From positions 2,666,001 through 2,730,000 of the forward strand of contig NZ_CP095491.1 in NCBI RefSeq assembly GCF_023028105.1: DNA of 64,000 nucleotides, written 5' to 3'. The translations under genes were made by a program, and so were the position numbers. The DNA comes from Halosolutus gelatinilyticus (GTDB lineage Archaea > Halobacteriota > Halobacteria > Halobacteriales > Natrialbaceae). Below are positions 36,134 through 45,277 of this stretch, piece by piece (position 1 is the stretch's first letter; each line of letters starts with the position of its first letter). The notes beneath the pieces were generated by a model. That model saw only the letters and a program-made list of their open reading frames with translations. It made no database searches and was not told the origin of the DNA.

Positions 36134-37302
36134 CAGGCGCGTACCTCCGTGTCGTTCTCGATCGCGCCGTCGACGGTCGATCCGGCCCGGAGCACGGCGT
36201 CCGCGCCGACGATCGTCCCCGGCCGGTAGGTGACGCCGCCCTCGTCGCGGACCCGATCGGCCAGCACCGCGCCGAGCGGTTCGTCCCGGTGGACTCGGGT
36301 CCCGATTTCGACGTCGCCGGGACCGCCGACGACGGTCGATCCAGGACCGATCGTCACGCCGCGGCCGGTGACGCAGTCGGTCAGCGTCGCGTTCGCCCCG
36401 ATCCGCACGTCGGCGTCGACGACGGAGTGTTCGACGACCGCGTTCGCGCCGACGGTGGCGTTCTCGCCGAGACAGACGTTCGGGCCGACGACGGCGCCCG
36501 GGCCGACGACGCAGTCCGGTTCGACGACGACGGGCTCGACGATCGTCGCGTCGGCGTGGACCGTCGCGGTGGGTGCGATCTGGCTGGCGACGCCGTCGGC
36601 CGCGAACAGGTCGTCCGCGATCTCGAGGAGGTCCCACGGGTAGGTGGCGTCGACCCAGACGCCGTCGGAGACGACGCCCCGGACCGGCGCGCCGTCTTCG
36701 ACCAGCGTCGAGAGGGCCTCGACGAGCGAGTGCTCGCCGGCCCGGGGCGTCGTCGTCCGAATCGCATCGAAGATCTCCGGCTCGAGCGCATACACGCCGG
36801 CGTTGAGGTAGTACTCCCGATCGTCGTGGGGGTTCTCGATGAGGTCGGTGACGCGGCTGCCGTCGTCGATCAGGACGCCGCCGTACTCGGTCACGTCGGC
36901 CTGCTGGACGAGTCCCAGCGTCGCCACCGAGTCGTGGGTCGACGCCACGTCGCGAACGATCCGCTGGTCGATGAGCTGGTCGCCGTAGACGACCAGCGTC
37001 GAACCGTCGACTTCCGGTTCGGCCGCGAGGAGGGCGTGCCCGCTGCCGAGTTGTTTCTCCTGGACGACGTACGTCAGCGGCACGTTCCGGTAGGCCGGCC
37101 CGAAGTGAGACTGCACCCGGTTCCGACGGTAGCCGACGACGACCGCGATGTCGGTGACGCCGGCGTCGATCAACTCGTCGAAGACGTGTTCGAGGATGGG
37201 CTTCGGCCCGGCGGAGAGCATCGGCTTCGGGCGGTTCGTCGTGAGCGGCCGCAGCCGTCGGCCTTCGCCCGCTGCGAGGACGATCGCGGAGCGACTGGTC
37301 AT
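36133..37302 (-). CDS. bifunctional sugar-1-phosphate nucleotidylyltransferase/acetyltransferase (GlmU-like)
   Basis: A 389-residue enzyme. The nucleotidyltransferase half starts SAIVLAAGEGRRLRPLT with the Lys of RPKPML, and the C-terminal half (from about 240) is a left-handed beta-helix with hexapeptide repeats (VVEPDCVVGPGAVVGPN and similar). The archaeal enzyme is expected to acetylate glucosamine-1-phosphate and join it to UTP, giving UDP-GlcNAc, although some relatives prefer glucose-1-phosphate. Coupling to glmS supports the amino-sugar role. Confidence 0.88.
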   Translation of the reverse strand: MTSRSAIVLAAGEGRRLRPLTTNRPKPMLSAGPKPILEHVFDELIDAGVTDIAVVVGYRRNRVQSHFGPAYRNVPLTYVVQEKQLGSGHALLAAEPEVDGSTLVVYGDQLIDQRIVRDVASTHDSVATLGLVQQADVTEYGGVLIDDGSRVTDLIENPHDDREYYLNAGVYALEPEIFDAIRTTTPRAGEHSLVEALSTLVEDGAPVRGVVSDGVWVDATYPWDLLEIADDLFAADGVASQIAPTATVHADATIVEPVVVEPDCVVGPGAVVGPNVCLGENATVGANAVVEHSVVDADVRIGANATLTDCVTGRGVTIGPGSTVVGGPGDVEIGTRVHRDEPLGAVLADRVRDEGGVTYRPGTIVGADAVLRAGSTVDGAIENDTEVRA

Positions 37303-37468
37303 GCGAGACTAGCAGTACTATAGTGAAGTTATTCTTTCGGATTGAAACGCCACATCATTTTTATCATGTGTGGTTTTAACGGATAGCTGTTTACAATTGT
37401 GTAGAAACACCCGTCCGAGATCCGTCGTCAACTCGTCCTGTCAACGGAGAGTGATAGAGCAGAAGGAC

Positions 37469-37474
37469 TTTATC
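37469..37474 (+). promoter_or_regulatory. TATA box of the secreted protein at 37497
   Basis: TTTATC lies centred about 26 bp before the ATG, preceded by purine-rich AGAAGGAC as a possible BRE. The spacing implies transcription starting at or next to the start codon, so the message would be leaderless. Confidence 0.5.
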
Positions 37475-37496
37475 TCGACCCTGAAAATCACGCTCC

Positions 37497-38591
37497 ATGC
37501 GAAGAAGTTTCGTTCGAGTCGCGATCGTCGCCTTCCTGCTTCTCGCGACGGCGTCCGCGACGCTGGTCGTGGCCGATACCGAGTACGAACTGACGGTCGC
37601 CGGTGCAATAGACACGCCGACGGAGACGGTTACGATCGAAGGAAGCGAGTTCAAGATCGATCACATCGGCGTCGTCGAACCAGGAGAGACGATCACGGTC
37701 GGGGTGGAATCGATGGAGAACTACTACCTCTATCTCTACAACGCGGACGGACAATCGGAGTACGACGACTACTACAGCGCCAGCGACGACGAGGTCGAAA
37801 TCGATACCTCATCGACCCCACCAGGTACGTATATGCTCTCGTTGACACCGGAGACCGAAGACGGACGGCAAGCTGTCGCCCCCGTCGTCGTGGAGGGATA
37901 CGACCTCTCGCTGGAATACACGGAGACGGCGACGATCAACGAGGAGATCGAGTTCACGGCGACGGCCGAACCGTCCGGGGAGTCGAACGGTGCGGGCGTC
38001 GATGTCGCGATTTGGGACGGCAACGACGTGACGGAGATTTCGCTTGACCAGACGGGCGAGATGACCTATGAGGGGGCACTTCCGGCGGCAGACCTGGGCG
38101 AAGGCGAGTACCAGGCCTACGCGGCGGTCAGAGGCGATGACGAAGTGGAAAACTACGAGACCGTCCTCGCGATCGAAAACGGCGCGACCATCACCGTCAC
38201 GGCCGACGAGGGGGACGGCGAATCCGGTGGCGACGAATCGGATGATGACGAGTCCGACGAAAACGAATCCGACGATGAGTCCACTGACGAAGACACCGAC
38301 CCGGACGAGACGACCAGCAACGAGTCGACGGGACCGGCGGACGACGCGAACGAGACGCAGAGCGATTCGAACGAATCGGGAGACGGTTCCGAGGAGCACG
38401 CCGATTCGGACGGCAACGCGGACCAAAACGGAGACGGCGAAACCGGCGACGATTCGGTGCTCGAACCGAACGAGGACGATTCCGACGAGTCAACGACCGA
38501 TGACGACTCCCTCGGCACCGGCGGAACCGCAGTGGTCGCGATTGCACTCGCCATACTAGGACTCGCTCGCACGGCTCGACGGCAATACTAA
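37497..38591 (+). CDS. exported surface protein with Asp/Glu/Ser-rich stalk and C-terminal anchor
   Basis: A 364-residue protein with an N-terminal Sec-type signal (FVRVAIVAFLLLATASATLVVA), two beta-rich domains (about 30-130 and 135-235, the latter like a BGTF or invasin-type surface fold), a very acidic low-complexity stalk (240-335) and a C-terminal hydrophobic helix followed by ARRQY. There is no PGF motif, so the tail may be a plain membrane anchor. It is a cell-surface protein, perhaps with a spacer through the S-layer; the ligand is unknown. Confidence 0.75.
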   Translation: MRRSFVRVAIVAFLLLATASATLVVADTEYELTVAGAIDTPTETVTIEGSEFKIDHIGVVEPGETITVGVESMENYYLYLYNADGQSEYDDYYSASDDEVEIDTSSTPPGTYMLSLTPETEDGRQAVAPVVVEGYDLSLEYTETATINEEIEFTATAEPSGESNGAGVDVAIWDGNDVTEISLDQTGEMTYEGALPAADLGEGEYQAYAAVRGDDEVENYETVLAIENGATITVTADEGDGESGGDESDDDESDENESDDESTDEDTDPDETTSNESTGPADDANETQSDSNESGDGSEEHADSDGNADQNGDGETGDDSVLEPNEDDSDESTTDDDSLGTGGTAVVAIALAILGLARTARRQY

Positions 38592-38732
38592 TCGCGGTTA
38601 CGACGGCTTTTATTGCGCTTGAATATAATACTCCTATCAGATCGGCTAAATTGAGTGTTCCCAGTCACTCACCCCGATTTGTTCCGGCGTTTCAGACCAT
38701 TTCCGGCGATCTCGACCGATTCCTCGGAACTG

Positions 38733-38738
38733 TTAAAA
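38733..38738 (+). promoter_or_regulatory. TATA box of the PKD surface protein
   Basis: TTAAAA is centred about 27 bp upstream of the ATG at 38763 in an AT-rich gap, the spacing expected for a leaderless transcript. Confidence 0.5.
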
Positions 38739-38762
38739 TGGTTGAGTTAGTTGTCCTGATAT

Positions 38763-40526
38763 ATGGGTAGTGATGAACGACTCGTACTCGTGATATTCCT
38801 CGCGAGTATCATGATCCTCGCTCCGATCACCGGGGTGGTTGGAGCTGCTGGCGGGGCCTCGACCGCGAACATCCAGGAGGGCAGTTCCGGTGGCGATTTC
38901 GTCGATATACACGACGACGTCTCGATCTGGAAGGGGGCGGCGATTCCGCTTCGGACGGAGACCGGCGTTGAAAACGCCGTGACGGTCGGTGACATTCCCG
39001 GCCTCACCGTCGAGACGACAACCGAAGGCGACACGCAGCTGAACCGCGATGCGATCTCTGTCTACGAGACCGGCTCGCCAGTCCCGCTCTCGTACAAGAC
39101 GTCGGACCTCGACACCAGTCAGTTCGGTAGTGACGTGCAGATCCTGGTCGGACACCTCGAAGAGAACACCACTGAAGACGACGTTAATATGAGCGACCTG
39201 CCGATGACCGGCGACGAACTACTAAACGAACTTACCCAAGATAATCTTGACACCCTGAACGCGAACGTTTCGTTCGAGCTGCGGGAAGCGAGTCTTGACA
39301 GTAACGGGGAGCTCGAAGGATACGACGAAATCGAGCCGAGCGAGGCCGGCTTCTACACCGTGATGATGGTCGACGGTACCGACAGCCTCGTTGTCGAAAA
39401 CGGCGATATCAAGTCGATCGACGATGCCCGTGTCATCGGCGTCGAGCAGTTCGCCGTTCACGACGCGCCTTCGAAGGTCTCCGTTGACGCCAGTGAACCC
39501 GGAGAAGACGTCGTCTTCAATGTCAGCGCGACGGAACTAGACGGTGACGTGAACCACGCCATCGTCCTGTACGACGCTCAAGCGTTCGCCGAGAGTCGGC
39601 TGACGTTCAGCGTCACTGAGGAACTAGCCACCGACCTCTCGACTGAGGACATCACGATCAAACACGAGGTCAAAGACGTCAACGGTGTCCAGTCTCTCGG
39701 CGAGGACGTGAAGTTCTTCGGCGAGTCGCTCGACGCTCGATCGGTCGGCGGGATGACGAACCTCGCCGATATCATCTCGTTCTTCGCGAACGAGGGTGAC
39801 TTCGACGAGCCGGAGACGGAAGTAATCGATGACATGATCACCCTCAATGCCTCCTCCACCGCGAACGTCAGCGATGCGGATACCGAACTGGTCGTCGAAA
39901 CCTATGGCAACTGGAGCGAAGGCGACTACCGCTGGATCCACGTCGCGATGGGCGACTCCACCGACCAGTTCCAGGCTAACACCGATACGGTGACGCTCGA
40001 ACCGTCGGGTGGCGCACCAGCGCCTGCCCCAGGCCCCGGTCCGGCTCCGATCCCCGACCCCGGTCCCAACCCCGAACCGACCGCGGTGATCTCTATCGAT
40101 CCGAACCCGGCGCAGGTCGGTGAGGAGGTCACCTTCTCCGGCGCGGACTCGTACGATGACGAACGGGACATCATCTCCTACGAGTGGACGATCGACGGCG
40201 AAACGTTCTCGGGCGAAACCGTCACGACGTCGTTCGACGCGGCCGGCGAGTACGACGTCGAACTCACCGTCACGAACGACTTCGCCGAGGAAAACACCAC
40301 GACGGCCACCGCGACGGTCGAGGCTGATCGCGACGACGGCACCGGCAGCACCGGCGGCACTGACGGCACCGGCAATGACGACGAAAGCTTCTGGGCCGAC
40401 GGCATCGACGGCGACGACGGCGACGACGACGACGACGGGCTGCTCCCGGTCCCCGGGTTCGGAGTCATAGCCTCGATCGTCGCGCTCCTCTCCGTCGCGC
40501 TGCTCGCGCTCCGTCAACAGCACTGA
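38763..40526 (+). CDS. PKD-domain surface protein with PGF-CTERM anchor
   Basis: A 587-residue exported protein. A signal peptide covers about residues 1-28, followed by a long beta-rich region (30-415), a Pro/Gly/Ala linker (APAPAPGPGPAPIP), one PKD domain (about 440-515: VISIDPNPAQVGEEVTFSG, SYEWTIDG, YDVELTVTN) and a Thr/Gly/Asp stalk. It ends PVPGFGVIASIVALLSVALL then basic residues, the PGF-CTERM signal cut and lipid-modified by archaeosortase ArtA. It should be tethered to the outer face of the membrane. Confidence 0.88.
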   Translation: MGSDERLVLVIFLASIMILAPITGVVGAAGGASTANIQEGSSGGDFVDIHDDVSIWKGAAIPLRTETGVENAVTVGDIPGLTVETTTEGDTQLNRDAISVYETGSPVPLSYKTSDLDTSQFGSDVQILVGHLEENTTEDDVNMSDLPMTGDELLNELTQDNLDTLNANVSFELREASLDSNGELEGYDEIEPSEAGFYTVMMVDGTDSLVVENGDIKSIDDARVIGVEQFAVHDAPSKVSVDASEPGEDVVFNVSATELDGDVNHAIVLYDAQAFAESRLTFSVTEELATDLSTEDITIKHEVKDVNGVQSLGEDVKFFGESLDARSVGGMTNLADIISFFANEGDFDEPETEVIDDMITLNASSTANVSDADTELVVETYGNWSEGDYRWIHVAMGDSTDQFQANTDTVTLEPSGGAPAPAPGPGPAPIPDPGPNPEPTAVISIDPNPAQVGEEVTFSGADSYDDERDIISYEWTIDGETFSGETVTTSFDAAGEYDVELTVTNDFAEENTTTATATVEADRDDGTGSTGGTDGTGNDDESFWADGIDGDDGDDDDDGLLPVPGFGVIASIVALLSVALLALRQQH

Positions 40527-40859
40527 CGACGCGCCGTGTCCCTCGGCTTTTCCTGCTCCTAACCGCCGGAAGCGACGCGCACGAGACGCCGGTGCGATCG
40601 ACCGGTCGGATGATGACCCGGACGCCGACCCGCGCTGGTGCCGATCGCGATCGGCGGATGCGAGCCGGTAAAACCACGTTACGAACGAGTAGGGCGCGGA
40701 CGGCGCCGTTCGACCGTCAATCGCCGCTCAGCGTTCAGTCAATCGTTCGAGCACGTTCCAAAGCCGTGCCAGAATGTGGACAAAAGAAACAATACTCGCG
40801 AAAACTTAGGGGTATTTAAAGGGAAGATTGATAACAGTAACGCTTTGTTGGCAAAACGT
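40527..40859. other. intergenic region upstream of the small beta-helix gene
   Basis: No gene is seen. TATTTAAA at 40813-40820 is a good TATA element about 43 bp before the ATG at 40860, and TGATAACAGTA (40829-40839) follows it near the expected transcription start. Confidence 0.5.
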
Positions 40860-41789
40860 ATGCCGCAGAAACCCCGCATTACCGCTCGCGACGAATCCGC
40901 CGGACACGATCGTAAGTCGGTATTAACGCGGCGGTCGTACGTGCGATCGATCGCCGCTGCGGCCCTGGCAACGACGGGCGCCGCCGCAGCCGGGCCCGCG
41001 ACGGCGGCCGAACCCGAGGTCATCGAGGCCAAGGGGCAGACGATCGAGATCGGCGAGGGCGAAACCTTCGAGAACGCGCTCGTCGATCTCACGACGGGCG
41101 AATCGATCGTGTTTATGGTCGAGGGTGGTAATTCGACGATCCGGAACGTCGGGTTCAAGGGACTGTACCGGGGCGAGAGCTTCCAGTTCTCCATCACCGC
41201 GCCCGCCGGCGAGATCCTGTTCGAGAACATTTACCTCGGCGACGGGGCGACGAAAGAAGGGGAGAGTTTCGTCCACGGTCCCGGCGCGGTGTTCCTGCAC
41301 AAGCACGCCAACTGCGACGTGACGTTCCGGCGCTGTAACGTCCAGGGCTACCCGAACAACGGGTTCTACTGTTCGAACACAGCGACCGGCGGCTCGGTCA
41401 CGTTCGACAGCTGCTACGGGAAGAACAACGGCGTCGCCACCTACCGCTGCGGCGGTCCCAACGACGCGATCCGAAACTGCGTGGCGTACAACGACGATAC
41501 CGATTACGGCGACGGCTACGGCGGGTACGTCGAAGAGAACGGGCGTCCCGTCTGGGTGTGGTCTCCCGGCCCGGTCACCGTCGAAGAGTCACACTTCGCC
41601 GCCGGGCCGTACGCCGCCGCGCTGTACACCCACCAAGGGGCGTCGATCGACTTCGAATCCGGCGCCTACAGCGGCGGTTCGCAAGGGAAGGTCCAGACCG
41701 GCGACATCGGCGACGATCCGGATCTCTCCGTTCCCGACGGGGTCCCCACCAGCGCCAAGGAAGCCGCGACCGGCTCGGCCGGCGACTAG
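40860..41789 (+). CDS. Tat-exported right-handed beta-helix protein
   Basis: A 309-residue secreted protein. The Tat motif TRRSYVRSIAA sits near residue 23, with cleavage likely after the Ala-rich AGPATAAEP region. The rest is a parallel beta-helix of the pectate-lyase type (EGETFENALVDLTTGE, ENIYLGDGA, VTFRRCNVQGYPNNGFYCSN, NCVAYNDDT) with several Cys residues that may pair outside the cell. It resembles the N-terminal half of the protein at 24249-26369 but has no C-terminal repeats. Polysaccharide binding or lyase action is inferred. Confidence 0.85.
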   Translation: MPQKPRITARDESAGHDRKSVLTRRSYVRSIAAAALATTGAAAAGPATAAEPEVIEAKGQTIEIGEGETFENALVDLTTGESIVFMVEGGNSTIRNVGFKGLYRGESFQFSITAPAGEILFENIYLGDGATKEGESFVHGPGAVFLHKHANCDVTFRRCNVQGYPNNGFYCSNTATGGSVTFDSCYGKNNGVATYRCGGPNDAIRNCVAYNDDTDYGDGYGGYVEENGRPVWVWSPGPVTVEESHFAAGPYAAALYTHQGASIDFESGAYSGGSQGKVQTGDIGDDPDLSVPDGVPTSAKEAATGSAGD

Positions 41790-42084
41790 GCGGCCTCGTT
41801 CGCGGCGATCGACTCCCTCTCCCTCGTTTCTGCGGGTTTTCGATTTCGGCGATCGGCGTCCCCGATGGCTGCGGCTGTCGACGCCCAGCGCGACGAGACG
41901 CGCCGATCGAGATGTCAGACGGCGATCCCTGCCCGGAAATCCGGCCATACGGGGAGGATTACGACGCGTTCGATCGGTAGTCGACCGATACGGCGCGATC
42001 GCGGGCCGTCTCGTCGGCTCGGCGGTCGAAACAGGCAGTTGAAAGGCGCAGGGTCTTTGCGTCGGATTCGAAAGAACAGTACGT

Positions 42085-42246
42085 ATGTCACTCACCACTG
42101 CGGTGCGGCAGTGGCTGTCCAACGACGAGGTCATCTACGAGTGTCGGAACTGTGGGACGACGCTCGCGCCCTCCGAGTGGCGCTGTCCTTCCTGCGGGTC
42201 GACCGAGATCGCCGAGTACGACGCCGCGGAATACGATTCCGCGTGA
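42085..42246 (+). CDS. 53-residue zinc-ribbon protein
   Basis: The product begins MSLTTAVRQWLSNDE and carries ECRNCGTTL and RCPSCGSTE knuckles, a rubredoxin-like zinc ribbon, then an acidic tail. The ATG at 42085 follows TACGT and gives a complete compact domain. Such small zinc-ribbon proteins are frequent in haloarchaea. The 295 bp before it hold only a 22-codon frame (41912-41980, beginning MSDGDPCPE), which I do not call a gene. Confidence 0.75.
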   Translation: MSLTTAVRQWLSNDEVIYECRNCGTTLAPSEWRCPSCGSTEIAEYDAAEYDSA

Positions 42247-42354
42247 TTCGGTCGACTCCGCCGGATCATCCGATCGGCCGTGTCTCCCCGGCGGCCCGTG
42301 ACGATCGACCCGGGTGCCGATTGCCGGAGTTGCGGATCGGCGGGTGATCGGTGA

Positions 42355-42636
42355 TCAGTGAAGCGGCGTGAGACACTCCCGACAGAACGTGTAGAAGGGA
42401 TCGTTGTCGGTTCCGCAGGCGCGGCATCGCCCGGGAACGGGTGGCGGCCGCGGTTCCTCGACGGCCGTCACTCCGTCGGCGGAACGGACGAACGGGGGTC
42501 CGCCGCCGATATCGGTCGACCCCCGCTCCGGATCGTCGCGATCCGCCTCGCCGCCCGACGCTCTCCAGGGCGCGAACAGCACGAGTATCACGAGCACGAG
42601 GGCGAGGACGAGCCCCCACCAGAGCACCCCTTCCAT
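42355..42636 (-). CDS. small membrane protein with zinc ribbon (DUF7577-like)
   Basis: A 93-residue protein. It begins MEGVLWWGLVLALVLVILVL, a single membrane helix, continues with a polar linker and ends in a zinc ribbon, CRACGTDNDPFYTFCREC. This layout matches the haloarchaeal DUF7577 group. The ATG at 42636 is used because the helix starts at once; an upstream in-frame start at 42780 adds unlikely residues. Role unknown; the ribbon would face the cytoplasm or outside depending on topology. Confidence 0.75.
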   Translation of the reverse strand: MEGVLWWGLVLALVLVILVLFAPWRASGGEADRDDPERGSTDIGGGPPFVRSADGVTAVEEPRPPPVPGRCRACGTDNDPFYTFCRECLTPLH

Positions 42637-42669
42637 GCTATCGAGTAGCACATCCGACGATAAAAGCCT

Positions 42670-42849
42670 GTGCGCTCGGCCGCGACGGGCCCGGCCGTCG
42701 GCGTACCGGTGGAACTGAGATTCCGCGATGACGACGCAAGGATCGGTTCCGAGCAGAGGGCGTTCGTCGGGTACTTCCATCGCAAGAACGGCGTCGAAAC
42801 GATTTTTCCGCCGGTCTACGGTCGGATTTCGTTAATCAGATCGAACTAG
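42670..42849 (+). CDS. possible 59-codon gene
   Basis: An open frame from GTG at 42670 to TAG at 42849 encodes a product whose second half, SEQRAFVGYFHRKNGVET followed by IFPPVYGRISL, looks like protein rather than noise. No family is recognised, and it overlaps the promoter region of the minus-strand DUF7577-like gene. It could be a remnant of a longer protein. Confidence 0.3.
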   Translation: MRSAATGPAVGVPVELRFRDDDARIGSEQRAFVGYFHRKNGVETIFPPVYGRISLIRSN

Positions 42850-42890
42850 GCTGGCGGAAAACGGACGGATGCTGGGGGTGAGTCACAGGT

Positions 42891-43677
42891 ATGTCCACCA
42901 CAACGTCGGTCGAAGGGATGCACTTCCTGACGCAATCGTCCGTGCGGGTTCGGATCCTCGAACTGCTGTACGAGGCCGAGGTCCTGTCGAAGCGCGAACT
43001 CAGAGACCGGATCGACGCGTCGCGAGTGACGGTTCGACGGAACGTCATCGCGCTCGAGGATCGGGACCTGATAACGGTCGCGAATCGTACGTGTGAGAAG
43101 CACAGTCCTCGGTGAACTCGTCGTCGAAGAGCTCCTGCCGGCCCTGGAAACGACGGCGGTAGTCGAACGCCTTCGGCCGTTCGTGTGGTGGTTTCCCGAC
43201 GAATTCCTCGAGTTCGACGTGCGCGCTCGACAGCGCGACGATCGTCGTCTCGGACCCGAACGATCCGTACGCGCCGGTCAACCGTCACATCGAAGTCCTG
43301 GAGAAGGCGGACCGGTTTCGGGGGCTGCTTTCGGCGATCGGATTGCCGGCGATGACGAGCGCGCGCGACCGCGTCGTCGGGAGGGAGCGCGACCACGAAG
43401 TGATTACGACCCCCGAAACCGGGACCGTCATCGCGACCAGCGCGGAGTACCGAACGCTAGCTGAGGAGATGCTCGAGTCGGGTAACTGCGCACTATTCGT
43501 TTCGAACCGGAAGATTCCCTTTTATCTGGGACTGTACGAGCAATTCGTCCAGATCGGTGTCGAAGACGATGCGTGAAGCGGGTGCTCGCCGAGAGCGGGG
43601 GCGACCCGCCGGGGGACGCGGATGACGAGCATTCGGGCGACGCCGGTGCGCTCGGCGCGAGTCCAATTTCGTCCTAA
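42891..43677 (+). pseudogene. HTH regulator broken by two or three frameshifts
   Basis: The first 65 codons give a winged helix (LTQSSVRVRILELLYEAE, RIDASRVTVRRNVIALEDRDL). The sequence then continues in the next frame (STVLGELVVEELLPALE...PFVWWFPDEFLEFDVR) and from about 43217 in the third (ALDSATIVVSDPNDPYAPV, FYLGLYEQFVQIGVEDD), which is the expected sensor domain of this haloarchaeal regulator family. A third shift near 43575 may have cut off the tail ending at 43677. The summed match shows one gene of about 250 codons decayed by small indels. Confidence 0.75.
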
Positions 43678-44240
43678 CACATCGTGTAGGCTAGCATGTA
43701 TTTTCCTATTCATATAAAATATTTGTTGTTTTCTCGATCGCGAGCGACGAATTCCGACCGACGAGCCCCGATTGATGGGGCGCGTTCGGCGATATCGTCT
43801 CGATAAGTGGCGGCGTCTCGCCCGGGTTTACCGCCCGGAACGCCGAGCTGTGTCGGCGGCCGTACCCGCGGCACCCGGGCGCGCAACCCGCATTGGCCCG
43901 ATCGGCGGAAGGACTTGATCCGGACGGAAGTCAGTGCGATCGATGTTTCGGGAAGAAGAGGGCGAGAGCCGGACAGTACCTCCGTGAGGCGCGTTTTCGT
44001 CGCCGTCTGAGCCGTCGACTGCAGGTACAAAATTCGGACGAAGAGATAATCGATATAACGCAAGATGTAGAAGAATACGGATTTCATACATTATCTAACT
44101 CGATGCGCGCACCGTTCGAGCCACAGCGACGATGACCGCTCGAGCGGTCCCGATTCCGTAACCGTGGTTCGTCCTACAGAAATCAATTTCAGCGAACGTT
44201 TATTTTCATTTGGACCCTGGAAACCAGTGGGAACAAATCC
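43678..44240. other. intergenic region upstream of sod
   Basis: No convincing gene. The first 50 bp are AT-rich. Short frames such as the one ending near 44135 (with SDEEIIDITQDVEEYGFHTL) look protein-like for 25 codons only and may be a relic. TTTATTTT at 44199-44206 is the likely TATA element of sod. Confidence 0.4.
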
Positions 44241-44843
44241 ATGACAGACTACGAACTGCCACCGCTTCCGTACGACTACGACGCACTCGAACCGCACCTC
44301 TCCGAACAGGTCCTCACCTGGCACCACGACACGCACCACCAGGGCTACGTCAACGGCTGGAACGCCGCGGAGGAGACGCTCGCCGCGAACCGCGAGGACG
44401 GCGACTTCTCCTCGTCGGCCGGCGCGATCCGCAGCGTGACGCACAACGGCTCCGGACACGTCCTCCACGAGCTGTTCTGGCAGAACATGAGCCCCGAGGG
44501 CGGCGACGAGCCGACCGGCGCGCTCGCCGATCGCATCGCGGAGGACTTCGGCAGCTACGAGGCCTGGAAGGGCGAGTTCGAGGCCGCCGCGTCCGCCGCC
44601 GGCGGCTGGGCACTGCTCGTCTACGACAGCTTCTCGAACCAACTCCGCAACGTCGTGGTCGACAAGCACGACCAGGGCGCCCTCTGGGGAAGCCACCCGC
44701 TTCTCGCGCTGGACGTCTGGGAGCACTCCTACTACCACGACTACGGTCCCGCCCGCGGCGACTTCGTAGATAACTTCTTCGAGGTCGTCGACTGGACGGA
44801 GCCCGCCGATCGCTACGAACGGGTCGTCGAAGCGTTCGAGTAA
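44241..44843 (+). CDS. sod: superoxide dismutase (Mn/Fe family)
   Basis: A 200-residue SodA-type enzyme that converts superoxide to hydrogen peroxide and oxygen. The metal ligands are seen in LTWHHDTHHQGYVNGWN (His near 28), GHVLHELFWQNM (His near 75) and DVWEHSYYHDYG (Asp near 158 and His near 162). GGWALL and the sequence around DKHDQG fit manganese rather than iron use, as in other haloarchaea. The short leader (about 10 nt) follows a TATA element at 44199-44206. A hairpin lies 40 bp after the stop. Confidence 0.97.
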   Translation: MTDYELPPLPYDYDALEPHLSEQVLTWHHDTHHQGYVNGWNAAEETLAANREDGDFSSSAGAIRSVTHNGSGHVLHELFWQNMSPEGGDEPTGALADRIAEDFGSYEAWKGEFEAAASAAGGWALLVYDSFSNQLRNVVVDKHDQGALWGSHPLLALDVWEHSYYHDYGPARGDFVDNFFEVVDWTEPADRYERVVEAFE

Positions 44844-44883
44844 CTGCACGACCAGCCGCTGGGCTCCGGGCATCACCGTGGGC

Positions 44884-44910
44884 GCCCGCATCCGTGATTC
44901 GGATGCGGGC
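44884..44910 (+). terminator. strong hairpin after sod
   Basis: An 11-bp perfect stem (44884-44894 with 44900-44910, core CCCGCATCCG/CGGATGCGGG) has a 5-base TGATT loop and is followed by CGTTTCG. It is about 40 bp beyond the sod stop and is probably its terminator or an mRNA 3' stabiliser. Confidence 0.6.
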
Positions 44911-45277
44911 CGTTTCGCCGGTTTCGATACGCCGGCAAGCAGTTCCGGTTCAAGAAACACGAGTCGTCGCATCGGCTCAAGACGTTGTAATCGCAAGAAA
45001 CGCTACGATCGACAGGGAGCCGAAGCGCCGTCGCCGCGGGCCTTCTCGATCGAATGCTGATCGCGACGGTCGCCTCACAGCGTTCGAGTCCCCGCTCGTT
45101 GGGTCTGATGGTTCGTTGTGGAAGATGACGATAGTTAAAACGCCACGAAAGCCCCTGGCGCTTTCAACCCCGCCCGTCCCGGCTGATCGGACAGGCTACC
45201 ACGGGTGGAACTTTCGCGGTATCGATCAATCCTACTGTGGACCCGCCCAATCCGAATAGGAGACGTCTATCGGGGAC
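44911..45277. other. intergenic region between sod and dgoD remnant
   Basis: No gene is seen. A 6-bp hairpin GAAAGC/GCTTTC (45147-45152 and 45160-45165) with flanking AACCCCGCCC resembles the GAAAG...CTTTC element at 15561-15660. Confidence 0.4.

Noticed and set aside
33719-36229. Open plus-strand frame of over 800 codons across the FAD oxidoreductase end and glmS
   Set aside because: It is antisense to the well-conserved glmS and rich in Arg, Asp and Pro; long antisense frames are common in such GC-rich DNA.
36134-36637. N-terminal extension of glmS
   Set aside because: The mature enzyme must begin MCGI with Cys2, and the extension overlaps the upstream coupled gene.
41912-41980. 22-codon frame MSDGDPCPEIRPYGEDYD
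   Set aside because: Too short and without partner or motif to call a gene, although the composition is protein-like.
43710-44087. Minus-strand frame starting MKSVFFYILRYIDYLF
   Set aside because: The AT-rich start looks like a helix, but the rest is Arg/Pro-rich noise and there is no family match I know.
44911-45010. Plus-strand tail reading FRYAGKQFRFKKHESSHRLK
   Set aside because: Begins directly after a stop inside the sod hairpin region and matches no family; probably chance.
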